A stretch of DNA of 64,000 bases, taken from positions 1,054,001 to 1,118,000 of the forward strand of contig NC_026479.1 of NCBI RefSeq assembly GCF_000328475.2. The letters are read 5' to 3'. Numbering within the stretch: the first letter of the stretch is position 1; every line of letters begins with the position of its first letter. Below, one piece after another: positions 29,201-38,578 of this stretch. The translations under genes and the position numbers were made by a program. Below the pieces are notes generated by a model. The model made no database searches. It worked only from the letters and a program-made list of their open reading frames with translations, and was not told the origin of the DNA. Source of the stretch: Mycosarcoma maydis. Lineage: Eukaryota; Basidiomycota; Ustilaginomycetes; Ustilaginales.

Positions 29201-31467
29201 CGGTGCCACAAACCTTGACGAGCAATCCGACGGTCGAGGTTGAAAACCAGCAGGTCACCGTCAGTCCGCTCTCGACACGCTTTGGTGTCAACTTCAAGGG
29301 TCAACTTGCGGCAGTGGTCTTGTTCACCATCGCCAACGGCAACATGGACGCCATCCGCACCGGTTGGTCAGATTTATTCGAGATCTTCAAAAATTTGTTC
29401 GCACATGGCATGCTTCCTGCCTCTATGGTGCAGATGGAAGATCTCGCCGATGGCCCTGTCCCCATCCCGCTCAAGCCAAAGAAGATCCCCGGCCCTTCAC
29501 CACAAGATCCGCGTGCTCAGGGTGGAGGCCTGTTCAGCACTCTCTCCTCGTACCTCTTGTCTCCATACTCAAACACGAACGAGCCTGCCCCGTATGAGGC
29601 CACCTCTGAAGACATTGAGGCGACCTTGAGTTCGGTAGACTGCATCGCTTCCTGCCGTCTCGAAGACCTGTGGCGACAGGTGCTTCAGCTTTCGACAGAG
29701 TCGCATCTATGCGCCGTCCACTATCTTCGCTTCCTCATCGAGTCGCTTACCGTCGAGAAAGTCCTCTTCCGCGAGTCGGCCGGCTGGAATACCGACGGCA
29801 CCTCTACGCCGAATAGCGTGCATCATGGTGCGACCAGTGGCCCCAACGGCAAAGACTCGGGCAGGCCATTGGCAGCAGCTGCTTCTGCTTCGTCTTCGAG
29901 TAGCCTCACAGCCGGTGGCGCCGGATCTCATGCTGCTTTGGCAGGAAGCTTGCCACTGAGCTATGATCCGCGAGTGCCTTTCCTCTTGGAGCTTTTGACC
30001 CAGATTGTCACTTCAGGTCCAAGTCAACAAGTCGCCGAGACGTGGCCGTGGATTTCGGAGCACATCACTGCTGTGCTTCGCAACGCCAGGTCGTACCACC
30101 CATTGATGGTGGAACGTGAGGTGGCGGCGCTTTTACGAATCATCACTTCCATAGTCGCCGAAGAATCGCTGCGTGATCAAATCTTTATTGCCCTCGATCT
30201 GCTACGCGAGCTGCCGGTTGACATCCGGATCTCTGGCTCCAAGCAGCTGCTCGCTGGTCTGACTCGCATTCTGTCAGCGCATCCAACCTTTGTGCGTTCT
30301 CCCACCGAGTGGGGCTTGGTATTTGCACTTATTGCCGACAACTCAAACATGCGCAACGCGGACTCGGCGCGGCTTGCGTTCGACACGACCAAAGCGATCG
30401 TTGTCGGGTCGACGAAATTTGCCGACCAGATTGATCAAATGCCCAGGCTGTCGCCGGATAACTTTTTGCCAGCTGTTTCGCAGCTGGTTCATTTTGCCGA
30501 CGGAGCAGACACGAGCGCGTGGCGCAACATGATTTTGCGTGAAGCGCCGCAGCGCCGCACAACCATCACGGAAAAGAAGGAGATGGCCGAAGCTGAAAAG
30601 GTGCAGCAAGAGAGAGGTGTCGAAGCCGTCGGCGTACTCGAGTCGCTGAAGAGCGAGATTCCTCGCTTGATTGACATTGAAGCCGGCATGGTCAGTGCCG
30701 ACAGGGACGAAGAGCAAGCCAAGCTGGACGAAATATGGAGCAAGTACTGGCTAGCACTGCTCACGGGACTAGCGCGGCAATGGATCAACGCTTACGCTCC
30801 GGTTCGTTCAGCCGCCGTCACTTTGTTGCAACGAACTCTCTTTTGTCCACAACTTGTCTCGGACGAGTCGCTCATCTCCCCCTCACGTACGGCGCTGATT
30901 CGTGTCGTGTTTTCGGCTACGCTGTTTCCGTTGATCGAGGACTTGCTGAAACCGCAGGTGTATCAGATTGACCCACCCTCGGCAGCTAATAAAAACGGCG
31001 GCATGCTTGAGATCCGCATTCGCGCATCTGCGTTAATTTGCAAGACGTTCTTGCACCTACTACCGCATCTGGCGCCGTCGCCGTCAGCCGTAGACCAGGA
31101 CGCCAATGGCCATCTCGCAGTCGAGCAAGAGTTTGGTAAGCTATGGTTGGATGTATTGGACCTCATGGATCGCATGATCAACTCCACTGGAGGAAATGCT
31201 GGCCGAAGAAATCCGCTTACAGAGGCCATACCGGAGAATCTCAAGAATGTCTTGTTGGTCATGTCGACCTCGCAGTTGCTGTCACCGGAAGGCAAAGGTG
31301 GGATGCAAAAGCGTTTGTTCGATGTGACGCACGATCGTCTGCAGCGCTTCCTGCCAGGCTTGTTCGAGGAGGTTTTCCGACCGCCGACGGCTGCTGTAGT
31401 GCCGGTGCGCGAGCGCGAACAGAGCGAGACGGCCGAGACGGAAGCGGCGCCATCCCAACAGGCGTAG
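26251..31467 (+). CDS. GEA1: Gea/GBF1-type Arf guanine nucleotide exchange factor (Sec7 domain)
   Basis: Large Golgi Arf-GEF that activates Arf1 for COPI vesicle formation. From the ATG at 26251 it is 1738 residues, similar to GBF1 and longer than yeast Gea1/2. In order: an N-terminal DCB/HUS-like region with the family block YLVDLYLNYDCYTDCDNMYE; the Sec7 domain (about 703-885) with the glutamic finger Glu791 in FRLPGESQ and VIMLNTDQHNPQ; then the long HDS helical region. This is the GBF1/Gea branch rather than the Sec7/BIG branch. A 100-N gap lies 92 bp upstream and the frame is open back to it, so an upstream exon or earlier ATG cannot be excluded. The symbol is by family; which of the two yeast Gea paralogues it matches cannot be said. 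Convergent with AAR2. Confidence 0.9.
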   Translation: MPQPATQHTNPADPHDPKPTTASSAHIALRGMQRGATVDTASSSTAAARRLGLSLGIDARSDDPVSLLTAFATLRAQLRSCTALSSFPLPALLAPFLRVILSPRTSAPVTSAALQAVHKFLVYNIVTLSAPAAQIAVAEIAHATSHCRFEASEATTDELVLVRILSVMRELICEPTKLDSPLPNHFDPIHTRQPRTLADCLGDDSVCEMMETGLSMCCQTRLSEVLRRTAELSMTSMVRTLFSRLPLLSPSVDEFYPSTTDGPEREPEHATLAADPVGQDAELDEKKRRRMTMPDPTSNAFPAAAAHALDELREMGQEQDDEDQQAAASPTDAYSTLNESRQEKLISEVQASSQDEKQPTTPLFDQPQATPDTEAAPQDPATDASQQEAVTTPIQIKPFGLPAILEVCRVIVSLLDPNNLQHTNTMRRLGMSMLISILETSGRSIGDFPSLRALMQDTACKHLFTIARSDDTIPLSLSLRALSTMFETMREHLKLQHELFLNYLMDRLAPTFPLALEPWNERSFDSVAKRALAAEALTRTATPDLPAAALQVQPPPPPAPPAPPLPKSTDRAPATGEARELYLETFAQLFRNFDSERSAEYLVDLYLNYDCYTDCDNMYERVLHFLCRSIHAANPQSPLQQDSVQLFALDALLSFIAAIAERAETIQPNAAEQHAVLPGGLSAQALALQKAKKATILDGASRFNAKPKDGLAFLEKQGLLDYGDSALSREERIARFLKECPRLDKKLVGDYIGRPDNINVLEAFIRLFDFKDKPIAEALREMLESFRLPGESQQIERITQTFASTYFAAKPEGIATEDAVFILAYSVIMLNTDQHNPQNKRRMTVDDYRKNLRGINGGQDFAPELIGAVYESIRKREIVMPEEHAGQLGFEYTWKELLRRSRTAGSLVACKTTAFDRTMFEASWKPILSSIAFAFSTFSDEYMVERAISGIRQCGILASDFDLIEVFDFMVHTLASATGLLDSSVPQTLTSNPTVEVENQQVTVSPLSTRFGVNFKGQLAAVVLFTIANGNMDAIRTGWSDLFEIFKNLFAHGMLPASMVQMEDLADGPVPIPLKPKKIPGPSPQDPRAQGGGLFSTLSSYLLSPYSNTNEPAPYEATSEDIEATLSSVDCIASCRLEDLWRQVLQLSTESHLCAVHYLRFLIESLTVEKVLFRESAGWNTDGTSTPNSVHHGATSGPNGKDSGRPLAAAASASSSSSLTAGGAGSHAALAGSLPLSYDPRVPFLLELLTQIVTSGPSQQVAETWPWISEHITAVLRNARSYHPLMVEREVAALLRIITSIVAEESLRDQIFIALDLLRELPVDIRISGSKQLLAGLTRILSAHPTFVRSPTEWGLVFALIADNSNMRNADSARLAFDTTKAIVVGSTKFADQIDQMPRLSPDNFLPAVSQLVHFADGADTSAWRNMILREAPQRRTTITEKKEMAEAEKVQQERGVEAVGVLESLKSEIPRLIDIEAGMVSADRDEEQAKLDEIWSKYWLALLTGLARQWINAYAPVRSAAVTLLQRTLFCPQLVSDESLISPSRTALIRVVFSATLFPLIEDLLKPQVYQIDPPSAANKNGGMLEIRIRASALICKTFLHLLPHLAPSPSAVDQDANGHLAVEQEFGKLWLDVLDLMDRMINSTGGNAGRRNPLTEAIPENLKNVLLVMSTSQLLSPEGKGGMQKRLFDVTHDRLQRFLPGLFEEVFRPPTAAVVPVREREQSETAETEAAPSQQA

Positions 31468-31691
31468 AAAATCAGATAGACTGCTTATATACTGTATCTG
31501 CAATGTCGATGTCGTCACTTATTCAGACTATGCGGCTAGAGAGCCCCACAGCTTGACTCATCTGCTCCGCATCGAGCGACCATCGTACATGCTTTAGCAC
31601 TGGGGTCACATGGAATGCACAGTCACGAGTGCGTCTTTACAAATCACTCGTCAAAAGATGAAAGCAAGATGCTTTTCAGCGTAACACGAGT

Positions 31692-33245
31692 TCACAGGTC
31701 GACAACTACGGGTGCGTCTTCGCCTTGTTCCGCCTCGATATCGTCGTACACTTCGGCCTCTTCGTCGAGTCTGTGATCTAGAGACCAGCCGAACCTGGAT
31801 GAGGTGGTGTGAGAGAGGGCTCGCCACGCTTTGACGAGCTGTTCTCGCTGGTCTTCGTCCACGGTGTGTTGATAGTGACAAGGAGTCGAGAGAGAGCGGG
31901 CGATGTTTGCACGTAGGATGTCGAGGTTTTTGAGCAACTGAGATTCTTGCTGTGTCGTAGATTGGGAGGACCAGAAGTCGGTAGGCAGAATGAAAACGTG
32001 AGTGTGGAGGGTGTTGAGGAACGCTATGTGGGCGTTGAGGTGGATGTCTCGGTCCGTGCGAGGAGACGAGATCTGGGTGGATGGGTGTAGCTGAAAAGCG
32101 GATTGCGCACCAATCAGCGAAGATGCGCGACAAAACAGCGCGACCATGTCCATCCACTGTTCGAAAGCATACGCATTGTTGGCTGTAATGAACACGACGA
32201 ATGCCAGTTCGAACTCGCACAACAAACCTACGAACCAGCCGTCTCCATCAGCAGAATACGCAGAATGCGAAATGCCCAACCAACTACGCCGCGCTACATC
32301 GCGTAAAAGCCAGCTCTTGTCTTGGCTCCATCGTGTGATTTCAGCACCGATCGAATTCGCCGGCCAGCTGCGTCTCAGCTCGAAACGTGTAAATGCCAGT
32401 TGGCCATCATCCCTCTCTCCTTCTATCGACTCTATCGATGCCGAGCGCTTTCGGCTCTTGTGCTCCACTGCATCCTCCACTCCATTCTCCATATCATCTT
32501 GCACCTCGACCTCAGACGTTTTGGCTTGCAATCGCCTCGATTTGCCCCAAATGAGCTTGCCATCCTCTTTCCTGCCCAATGCACCCGTTGTGCGTTGGAG
32601 CTGCTCTTCTTCCTTGGCATCGTTCCATCTGCTCGGCCCGGTCGAAAGGCTATCCGTCGTGAAATCTCCGCTTGCAATTTCGACACCAACGACTCTGGCA
32701 ACAACTTGTCGACCCATCCCACCTCGATCCAGGCTGAGATGCCGCGTTGCCTGACGCCACATATGTCCTGCATCCTCTGGATACGGTAACAGACGTGGCT
32801 CAACGGCGCTCAGCACTTCCGGCGTGACAAGCATCGATACGGTTTGAACACCAGAGGCATTCATTGCCCGCGATTTACGATAACGCTTTGGTCTTGTACT
32901 ACTGGAAGTAGATACAGCAGTTGAGCAAGACAAGAGCTGATCAGGAACGACGAGCGTTTGCTGCAAGCGGTCTAGCTCTCGAACCGCGGTTTCTCCGTCG
33001 TCGAACCATCGGAGCAGAACATTACGTAGTGATACTTCGGACGGTCTAGCTGAGGCGCATTGGTCAGTGGAAGAATCGGACGATGGAATGCTCCAAGAAA
33101 TACAATGCCAGCCGGTAGGAAGTGACTTGATGCCCGAAAAGCGCTCGTTGATCACATATGTTTCGGAATGTGCATCAACCGTTATTTGCGTGCGCGGTGG
33201 AAGTCCGTTGAGCAACAGCTGTGCGGAGCCGGCTTGAGACGACAT
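31692..33245 (-). CDS. AAR2: U5 snRNP assembly factor AAR2
   Basis: AAR2 binds Prp8 and holds it in a pre-U5 snRNP before Brr2 joins. The N-terminal domain begins with the family pattern LLLNGLPPRTQITVD...FSGIKSLPTGWHCISW. The C-terminal helical domain (about 290-480) has the recognisable LLCEFELAFVVFITANNAYAFEQW stretch and later FILPTDFW...LLKNLDILRANI. Between them is an acidic/basic variable linker. The frame is open to a TTG at 33302, but the first ATG is at 33245 (MSSQAGSAQ), giving 517 residues, somewhat longer than human AAR2. It shares a roughly 300-bp divergent spacer with the next gene. Confidence 0.85.
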   Translation of the reverse strand: MSSQAGSAQLLLNGLPPRTQITVDAHSETYVINERFSGIKSLPTGWHCISWSIPSSDSSTDQCASARPSEVSLRNVLLRWFDDGETAVRELDRLQQTLVVPDQLLSCSTAVSTSSSTRPKRYRKSRAMNASGVQTVSMLVTPEVLSAVEPRLLPYPEDAGHMWRQATRHLSLDRGGMGRQVVARVVGVEIASGDFTTDSLSTGPSRWNDAKEEEQLQRTTGALGRKEDGKLIWGKSRRLQAKTSEVEVQDDMENGVEDAVEHKSRKRSASIESIEGERDDGQLAFTRFELRRSWPANSIGAEITRWSQDKSWLLRDVARRSWLGISHSAYSADGDGWFVGLLCEFELAFVVFITANNAYAFEQWMDMVALFCRASSLIGAQSAFQLHPSTQISSPRTDRDIHLNAHIAFLNTLHTHVFILPTDFWSSQSTTQQESQLLKNLDILRANIARSLSTPCHYQHTVDEDQREQLVKAWRALSHTTSSRFGWSLDHRLDEEAEVYDDIEAEQGEDAPVVVDL

Positions 33246-33550
33246 ACTCGTCTCGATATCGCCAAGCTTCCAGACATGACAGAGTGTATCATAAACAAGC
33301 AAGGAGGCTGCTTATCATGCGAAGAAAAGTCACACGTGACAAGCTCGTGGCTGGTGCCTCCACATGTCCGAAATCCGATAACTACATCCATTCCTGATTC
33401 ACGGTTTCGTACCATTCACGATTCGTGATTGACATTCGTGATTGCAATCGCCCACGGGCAACAAATGGCTTGTATCCTCATCGACGTCTCGCATCACATC
33501 AGATACAGCGATGCTAATCTGATCAGTCGCTTTCTACTCGAACAATATAG

Positions 33551-34489
33551 ATGACCGAGTCGTCCGCTGCGTCCGGGTCAAAGCTCGGCTCGATTCCAAA
33601 TTCTGAACTGGACGCCTATATTGCGGAGCTGATCATCCAGAAATCCAGAGCCAAACAAGCACAAGCCGATGCCGAAGGAATCGGTGCTTATCTCAAAGAC
33701 GACCATCAGAGCAAAACTTGTCGCATACCCAATACCAACAAAAGATTTCTGGCTTCCGTAATCCAAAATGTCGAGGGGCACAACAGAGCATTGCTGCGGC
33801 AGCAGGCCAGAGAAGGGGTGGAGAAATATGCTCCATCGGCAAAGGGAAAAGGCAAAGAGAGGACTGGCCCAAGCGCTGCAACACCAACGTCTCGCATGAG
33901 AGGTTGGTCGGATGACGAGGACAGCTTCACTGATCGCAATGCGGAGGTGAAAGATGTGACAGACCTATCGAGCAAGATGGGTCGACATTTTGAAGAGCAA
34001 GATGCTCCACCAGATCAAATTGAGGCTTCTTCAAGACCAGATCGATCCAACAGGCAGAGACGCGCAAAGGACGAGGAGCAATCCGCAATTGTAACAAAGC
34101 GCCGCAAGAATGAGAAGGAGGCAAGGTCACACAAATGCCATCACGAAAGAGAACATCGGCATCGCCCCGAAAGTAGGCGGGATAAGGTCGCAGAACGTGG
34201 TGACAAGCAACGCAGGCCTTGCTCGAGCTCGAAAAATGAACCACAGGAAACAAGCTCGCACAGGCGACGAAGTGACAAACGAGGTCACGACCAGCGGCGA
34301 GAGAAAAGACACCTGCGAAGACGCGCACCTGAGTCCAAGTCAGAACAAACCTTATGCGTGGAGAGGAAGGATCAGAAGCGAAGTTCACATACAAACAGGA
34401 TCAATCAGCGCAGGAGCGCTTCTCCAGAGGCTCGGCCGCCAAAGAAAGTCCGAGAGTGGGACCTTGGCAAGCAACCACTTGCATTCTGA
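33551..34489 (+). CDS. Hypothetical nuclear-type protein with charged Arg/Ser/Lys tail
   Basis: A 312-residue protein of unknown function. The first 95 residues are the only ordered-looking part: a helix LDAYIAELIIQKSRAKQAQ, then the block PNTNKRFLASVIQNVEGHNRALL. The remaining two thirds are very rich in Arg, Lys, Ser, Glu and His (HHEREHRHRPESRRDK and similar) and end with KKVREWDLGK. This composition is typical of nuclear, RNA-processing proteins. The NKRFL...HN block faintly resembles the N-terminus of animal NKAPD1, which also has a charged tail; this is a guess. The gene has a clear ATG, no intron, and is divergent from the splicing factor AAR2. Confidence 0.7.
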   Translation: MTESSAASGSKLGSIPNSELDAYIAELIIQKSRAKQAQADAEGIGAYLKDDHQSKTCRIPNTNKRFLASVIQNVEGHNRALLRQQAREGVEKYAPSAKGKGKERTGPSAATPTSRMRGWSDDEDSFTDRNAEVKDVTDLSSKMGRHFEEQDAPPDQIEASSRPDRSNRQRRAKDEEQSAIVTKRRKNEKEARSHKCHHEREHRHRPESRRDKVAERGDKQRRPCSSSKNEPQETSSHRRRSDKRGHDQRREKRHLRRRAPESKSEQTLCVERKDQKRSSHTNRINQRRSASPEARPPKKVREWDLGKQPLAF

Positions 34490-35875
34490 TTCCAAGCGCA
34501 ATTCACATGGCACCTAAGTACGCTCGCTCGGACTCGCTGTGCGTGTACTTTGCACCCTGTTGCACAACATAGCCCATATTCCGATTGCAGTCACAGTCAC
34601 GAGTGTGGCGTAGTCATTACTGAAGACACTCAAACACAGCCGAGTGTAAGCGATGCTCGGGGTGCACACATGCAACCATCAAACAGCATGTGATGAACGA
34701 TGACAACAATCACAAATCTGCGAACGTCGGGTGACCGCTCATCGCTCATCGCTCCTCGAAAGTCTTGTTTGAAGCCAGATCGTGTTTGAACAGGCTCATC
34801 ACAAAATCAATGGTGATGCGCGAAAGACCAACGCCAATTTCACTCTCAACGTGATTAATTGACTGTAAATTCGCCCAATTTTGCGGCATCATCAACGATC
34901 AGCTAACTCACGCACAACTCTAAAACCACGACTGCATATTGGGACATGTCATTTATCGCGCGCCAAGCTATCAACTCTTGCTTCGGATTTGCTACGCCCT
35001 CCGTCAGCCGCATTGTACTGACTTCACATAGAGTTCAGTGAGAGATGGTCCACATGCTTGCGTGCTTATGTGCTTCTGCGGCTGAGCTGAGGGTGCCCTT
35101 TCACACCCTGATGCCAAGCCTCACTACAATACCTCATGGGTGTCAGTGGATGTTGAAAGCACCGCCTCCAATCAATCAGACTCTTGGTACATGGACGCCT
35201 TTCCAGATGTAGACGATCGTTATCGTTTACCTCCGCCTCTGCTTTGAGACTGAGAACGGAGGCAGCGAATCGCACCAGCTATTGTCTGGACCGCTCGCCA
35301 AGACCGTCCTTGGCAGCATTCTGAATCGCAGCTAAACGCAAGAGAAGTTGAACATGTAGGTCCCCGCAGTCATGACTCCAATCTGAGCCAGGCCTCTGTC
35401 CGCATCTTCGTCCAGCTCGCCTCGTTAATTGTTCCTATCGGTGCTTGAATTTCTGCTTTCTCATTCGGGTGAGTTGCCCTTAGGCCCCATCCGGTGATGC
35501 CTCATTCCTCTTAATGGGGGCTGCAGTACAGTCCTTTCCGTTTCGATCTTCCCTTTCCCTTCTTCTCACCACCACCTTACACACCTTCCTTGCTCATTCA
35601 GTCTATCATTTCTATCTTCGAGGCAGGCCCTCTCATTTCGCGTCTTTACTGTCCTTTCTTTCTCTTCCGACGTCGAAATCGCTCATTTACAAGGCCCGGT
35701 GCCTTCGAACTTGCAAGCTTATTAGTCTTCTGACCGGCTCAGAGCCAATAACTTGCGCGCCTTTCTTTGCATTCCCTTCATCGTCAATTTTTTCGCTTGA
35801 CTTCAGCCAGCACCGTCTCTGCGACAAGTGAACCCTTTGAGCCTAGTCTCGACACGTTTCCGTTGATCAGAAACC
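34490..35875. other. Long upstream region of the GH5 gene with a possible 5' UTR intron
   Basis: About 1.4 kb between two plus-strand genes. The last 350 bp are strongly pyrimidine-rich and resemble a long 5' leader. GTGAGT at 35469 and a CTGCAG acceptor ending at 35526 could bound a 58-nt leader intron. A 105-codon ORF (35514-35831) in this tract looks compositional, not real. No TCGTGAN heptamer array was noticed here. Confidence 0.45.
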
Positions 35876-37990
35876 ATGAGGCTCCTTCCCAGGGATACGA
35901 GCCTGAATGCTGTTGCCAGTGCCCTGTCGCTGGCCACCGCCAACTACAAGCCCATTCCTCAACTTCCGACTGCCAATCAGAGCGTGGTCATTTCGGATAC
36001 CAACACAGGGGGACGCAGTACCGTAACCAACAAGCCCAACTCTTTCCAGGTTCAGAAGACAGGCTCCACCACGGACTGGACTTCCACTCACAACTCTTCC
36101 GACTGGGGTGTTCCCTCTACCTTGTACGTCCCCGTGGAGTCCCTTAACCAGACCGCAGGCGAGAGCGAGAGCGCTGATCCAGCTCGTAAGTTGGCAGCTT
36201 CACGCAAGGTTGGTCCCGGAGGATGCCCATACTCGGCCGGATATACTCCGAATGGCGGATGGGACAAGCTTCCCCCTCCCACTTTCCCTGCCTTTGACCC
36301 TGTCAAGGCAACGATCATGCGCTATCGACAACAGCAAGGTGTCAACCTCGGTGCCTGGTTCGTGCAGGAAGGCTGGATGGAGACCGACTTCATGTCCTGT
36401 GCTACAGGCACCAAGCAGGCCGAATTCGACATTCTGGACGGCTTTGGTACCTCAAGAGACGGTCTCACCTCGGCACGTGCCTACATGGAGAAGCGTTGGG
36501 ACACGTGGATTACCGAAGACGACTTCCGCAACTTGGCGCAACAAGGTATCAACACGGTGCGCCTACCGATCGGCTATTGGTCCGCAGGTCCGTACTTCAC
36601 CCACTACAGCCCGTTTGAGCAGTACAGGTCGGTTTACGAGTTCAGCTGGCGCTACATTGCGCGCGCCATCAACTGGGCTGCCAAGTACGACATTGGCGTC
36701 ATTGTCGACCTCCACGGCGCCTACGGCTCGCAGAACGGTCAGGCTCACTCGGGTCTCAACGACGGCAACATCGAGTGGTACAACTCCTGGAACCAGGGTC
36801 TCACCACCGAGCTCCTCGTATGGCTCGCAAAGGAAATCTCGGATGTGACCAATGTGATTGGCATCCAACTCCTCAATGAGCCTCAGAATCGCGACAGCTA
36901 CTGGCAGTGGTTGCCAACTGCTATGGATGCAATGCGCAATGCTTCAGCTTACGCAAAGACGATTCCGCTCTACTTCCACGATGCCTTTGTTCTCTCGAAG
37001 GGTGCTGCGTTTGTTCAAAAACGGACCGACTTTGTCATCTCGGACCACCACGCCTATTATGTCTACACTCCATCGGACCAGGCTCTGACTGCACAGGGAC
37101 ACGTTACAAAGCTTGACGGCTCCATCTTTGGCCAATTCGCCGAGCAATCTTCGATCGCTCGTCGCAACCTGATCGTAGGCGAATGGTCGTGCGCTCTTGC
37201 GTGGAGCTCGATCAAGGACAGCAAGAACCCCAGCAAGGACCAAACTGAATTCTGCCAAACGCAGCAAGACATCTGGCAGACCACTGGTGCCGGTTGGACG
37301 TTTTGGTCGTACAAGATGGAGAACTGCGACCAGAACTCTGGCTGGTGTTTCCAGAGCGCCTCGAAAAAGTTTTTGCAGAGCAACTTTTCATCATGGGGGA
37401 TTCCGGTTTCTACGACTTTGCTGGGCGGCGTTGGGAACCTGACCGGCGACAAACTAGGTCCTCTTTCGCCTATTCGTACCGAGATCAGTCGTGTGCGTCT
37501 ACCCACCAACAGTACCGCGCTGAAATCTGCCAAGACCTTCCTCGCTGCCGGTGCACCGCTCGACCAAGACGACGATGGCGATGACATCAGCAAGGTGGGG
37601 CCGAACGGTTTTGGTCATTCGCTGTTCGCCTCTGACGCTGGTGAGACTGGTTCGCAGCACAAGCTCGAACGCGGCGTTGGAAGCTTTACCACGTTTGCCG
37701 CGCGTCAGGCGCAGCAGGATCGTCGTGCTGCTGCCGCCAACGCTACTGTGGCTGAGCGCGGCTTTTCGGACGGCTTCTACACTTCACGCATCCTCGCGTC
37801 TTCCACCGACACGCTCTCGCGCCTCGGCTTCGCTAACCAGTACCAAATGGACACGTTCAACGCCTACGTCTCGGCAGGTCGCTTCAAGCCCAGCGACGAG
37901 GCGCACTACAACGCCCGCTTCGTCGCCGGCGTACAAGCTGCCGAAAACGCTATCAGCTATATCGTTTCGAGCTATGCCAAGACGAGCTAG
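35876..37990 (+). CDS. Glycoside hydrolase family 5 protein, exo-beta-1,3-glucanase-like, leaderless
   Basis: A 704-residue protein with a complete GH5 (beta/alpha)8 core at about 145-510. It starts with QGVNLGAWFVQEGWM, has the DLHGAYGSQNG strand, the acid/base Glu335 in LLNEPQN, HHAYYVY, and the nucleophile Glu436 in IVGEWSCAL, followed by TGAGWTFWSYKMEN. Relatives cleave beta-1,3-glucan in the wall. The N-terminus is hydrophilic and no signal peptide is seen, unlike secreted Exg1-type enzymes; it resembles the leaderless fungal GH5 branch (yeast YBR056W type), a comparison from memory. About 130 residues precede the core and 190 follow it. The start is the first ATG with a good context (AAACCATGA). 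An unseen upstream signal exon is possible. Confidence 0.88.
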   Translation: MRLLPRDTSLNAVASALSLATANYKPIPQLPTANQSVVISDTNTGGRSTVTNKPNSFQVQKTGSTTDWTSTHNSSDWGVPSTLYVPVESLNQTAGESESADPARKLAASRKVGPGGCPYSAGYTPNGGWDKLPPPTFPAFDPVKATIMRYRQQQGVNLGAWFVQEGWMETDFMSCATGTKQAEFDILDGFGTSRDGLTSARAYMEKRWDTWITEDDFRNLAQQGINTVRLPIGYWSAGPYFTHYSPFEQYRSVYEFSWRYIARAINWAAKYDIGVIVDLHGAYGSQNGQAHSGLNDGNIEWYNSWNQGLTTELLVWLAKEISDVTNVIGIQLLNEPQNRDSYWQWLPTAMDAMRNASAYAKTIPLYFHDAFVLSKGAAFVQKRTDFVISDHHAYYVYTPSDQALTAQGHVTKLDGSIFGQFAEQSSIARRNLIVGEWSCALAWSSIKDSKNPSKDQTEFCQTQQDIWQTTGAGWTFWSYKMENCDQNSGWCFQSASKKFLQSNFSSWGIPVSTTLLGGVGNLTGDKLGPLSPIRTEISRVRLPTNSTALKSAKTFLAAGAPLDQDDDGDDISKVGPNGFGHSLFASDAGETGSQHKLERGVGSFTTFAARQAQQDRRAAAANATVAERGFSDGFYTSRILASSTDTLSRLGFANQYQMDTFNAYVSAGRFKPSDEAHYNARFVAGVQAAENAISYIVSSYAKTS

Positions 37991-38578
37991 CCTCGAGCGC
38001 GTGTCGAGACTTTGTGCTATGCGCAACCTCTCTTTCGGCATGTCTGGTATCGATTGCAGCGACACTCAATTTGGCAATCGAATCAACGCGCGCTTCCACG
38101 CTGTGGTAGCGTAGAGACTATACGCTTGCTTGGATCAAAGCGCGCCTAGCTCGCGACACAGGCGCGAGGTATAGAAACAAGCGATATCAACCGCGCCGTG
38201 TTTTAGCTTGTGTGAGGGTGAAACCAAGCGCCGTCTGCGTGAGCGTAAGCAACAGATCGAGTATGGAGCAAGTATCGACATGTTGAAATGAGGCGTCTAG
38301 TGTGTCCCACGCCGACTGCGCACACCTTGCAGCGTGCGTCGTGAATGCGAGCTGACTCTGCGCTCGCTAAGCCCCAGACCGTGTAAACCGTGTTCATGCT
38401 CGCCATGTGGGCTAGGCAGCCGAAATCTCGTGCTGCCAAGTGGCGCTAGGTCCGGCTACGCGTACGCGCTAGCGGGCCGAGCCATTGCGCTCGCCACAAG
38501 ATCGAAAGCCATCACACACCTAGCGAGACGAGCGAATTGTGAATTGACAATCGAGCGAGTTGGTGGGTGCATTCGTGA
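37991..38578. other. Convergent spacer between the GH5 gene and ATG2
   Basis: A 588-bp 3'-3' region. Nothing coding is recognised. One ATTCGTGATT word (38571-38580) touches the ATG2 stop codon. Confidence 0.55.

Noticed and set aside
35514..35831. 105-codon ORF upstream of the GH5 gene
   Set aside because: Its Phe/Leu/Ser-rich translation is what any pyrimidine-rich 5' leader gives, and it has no homology I can recognise.
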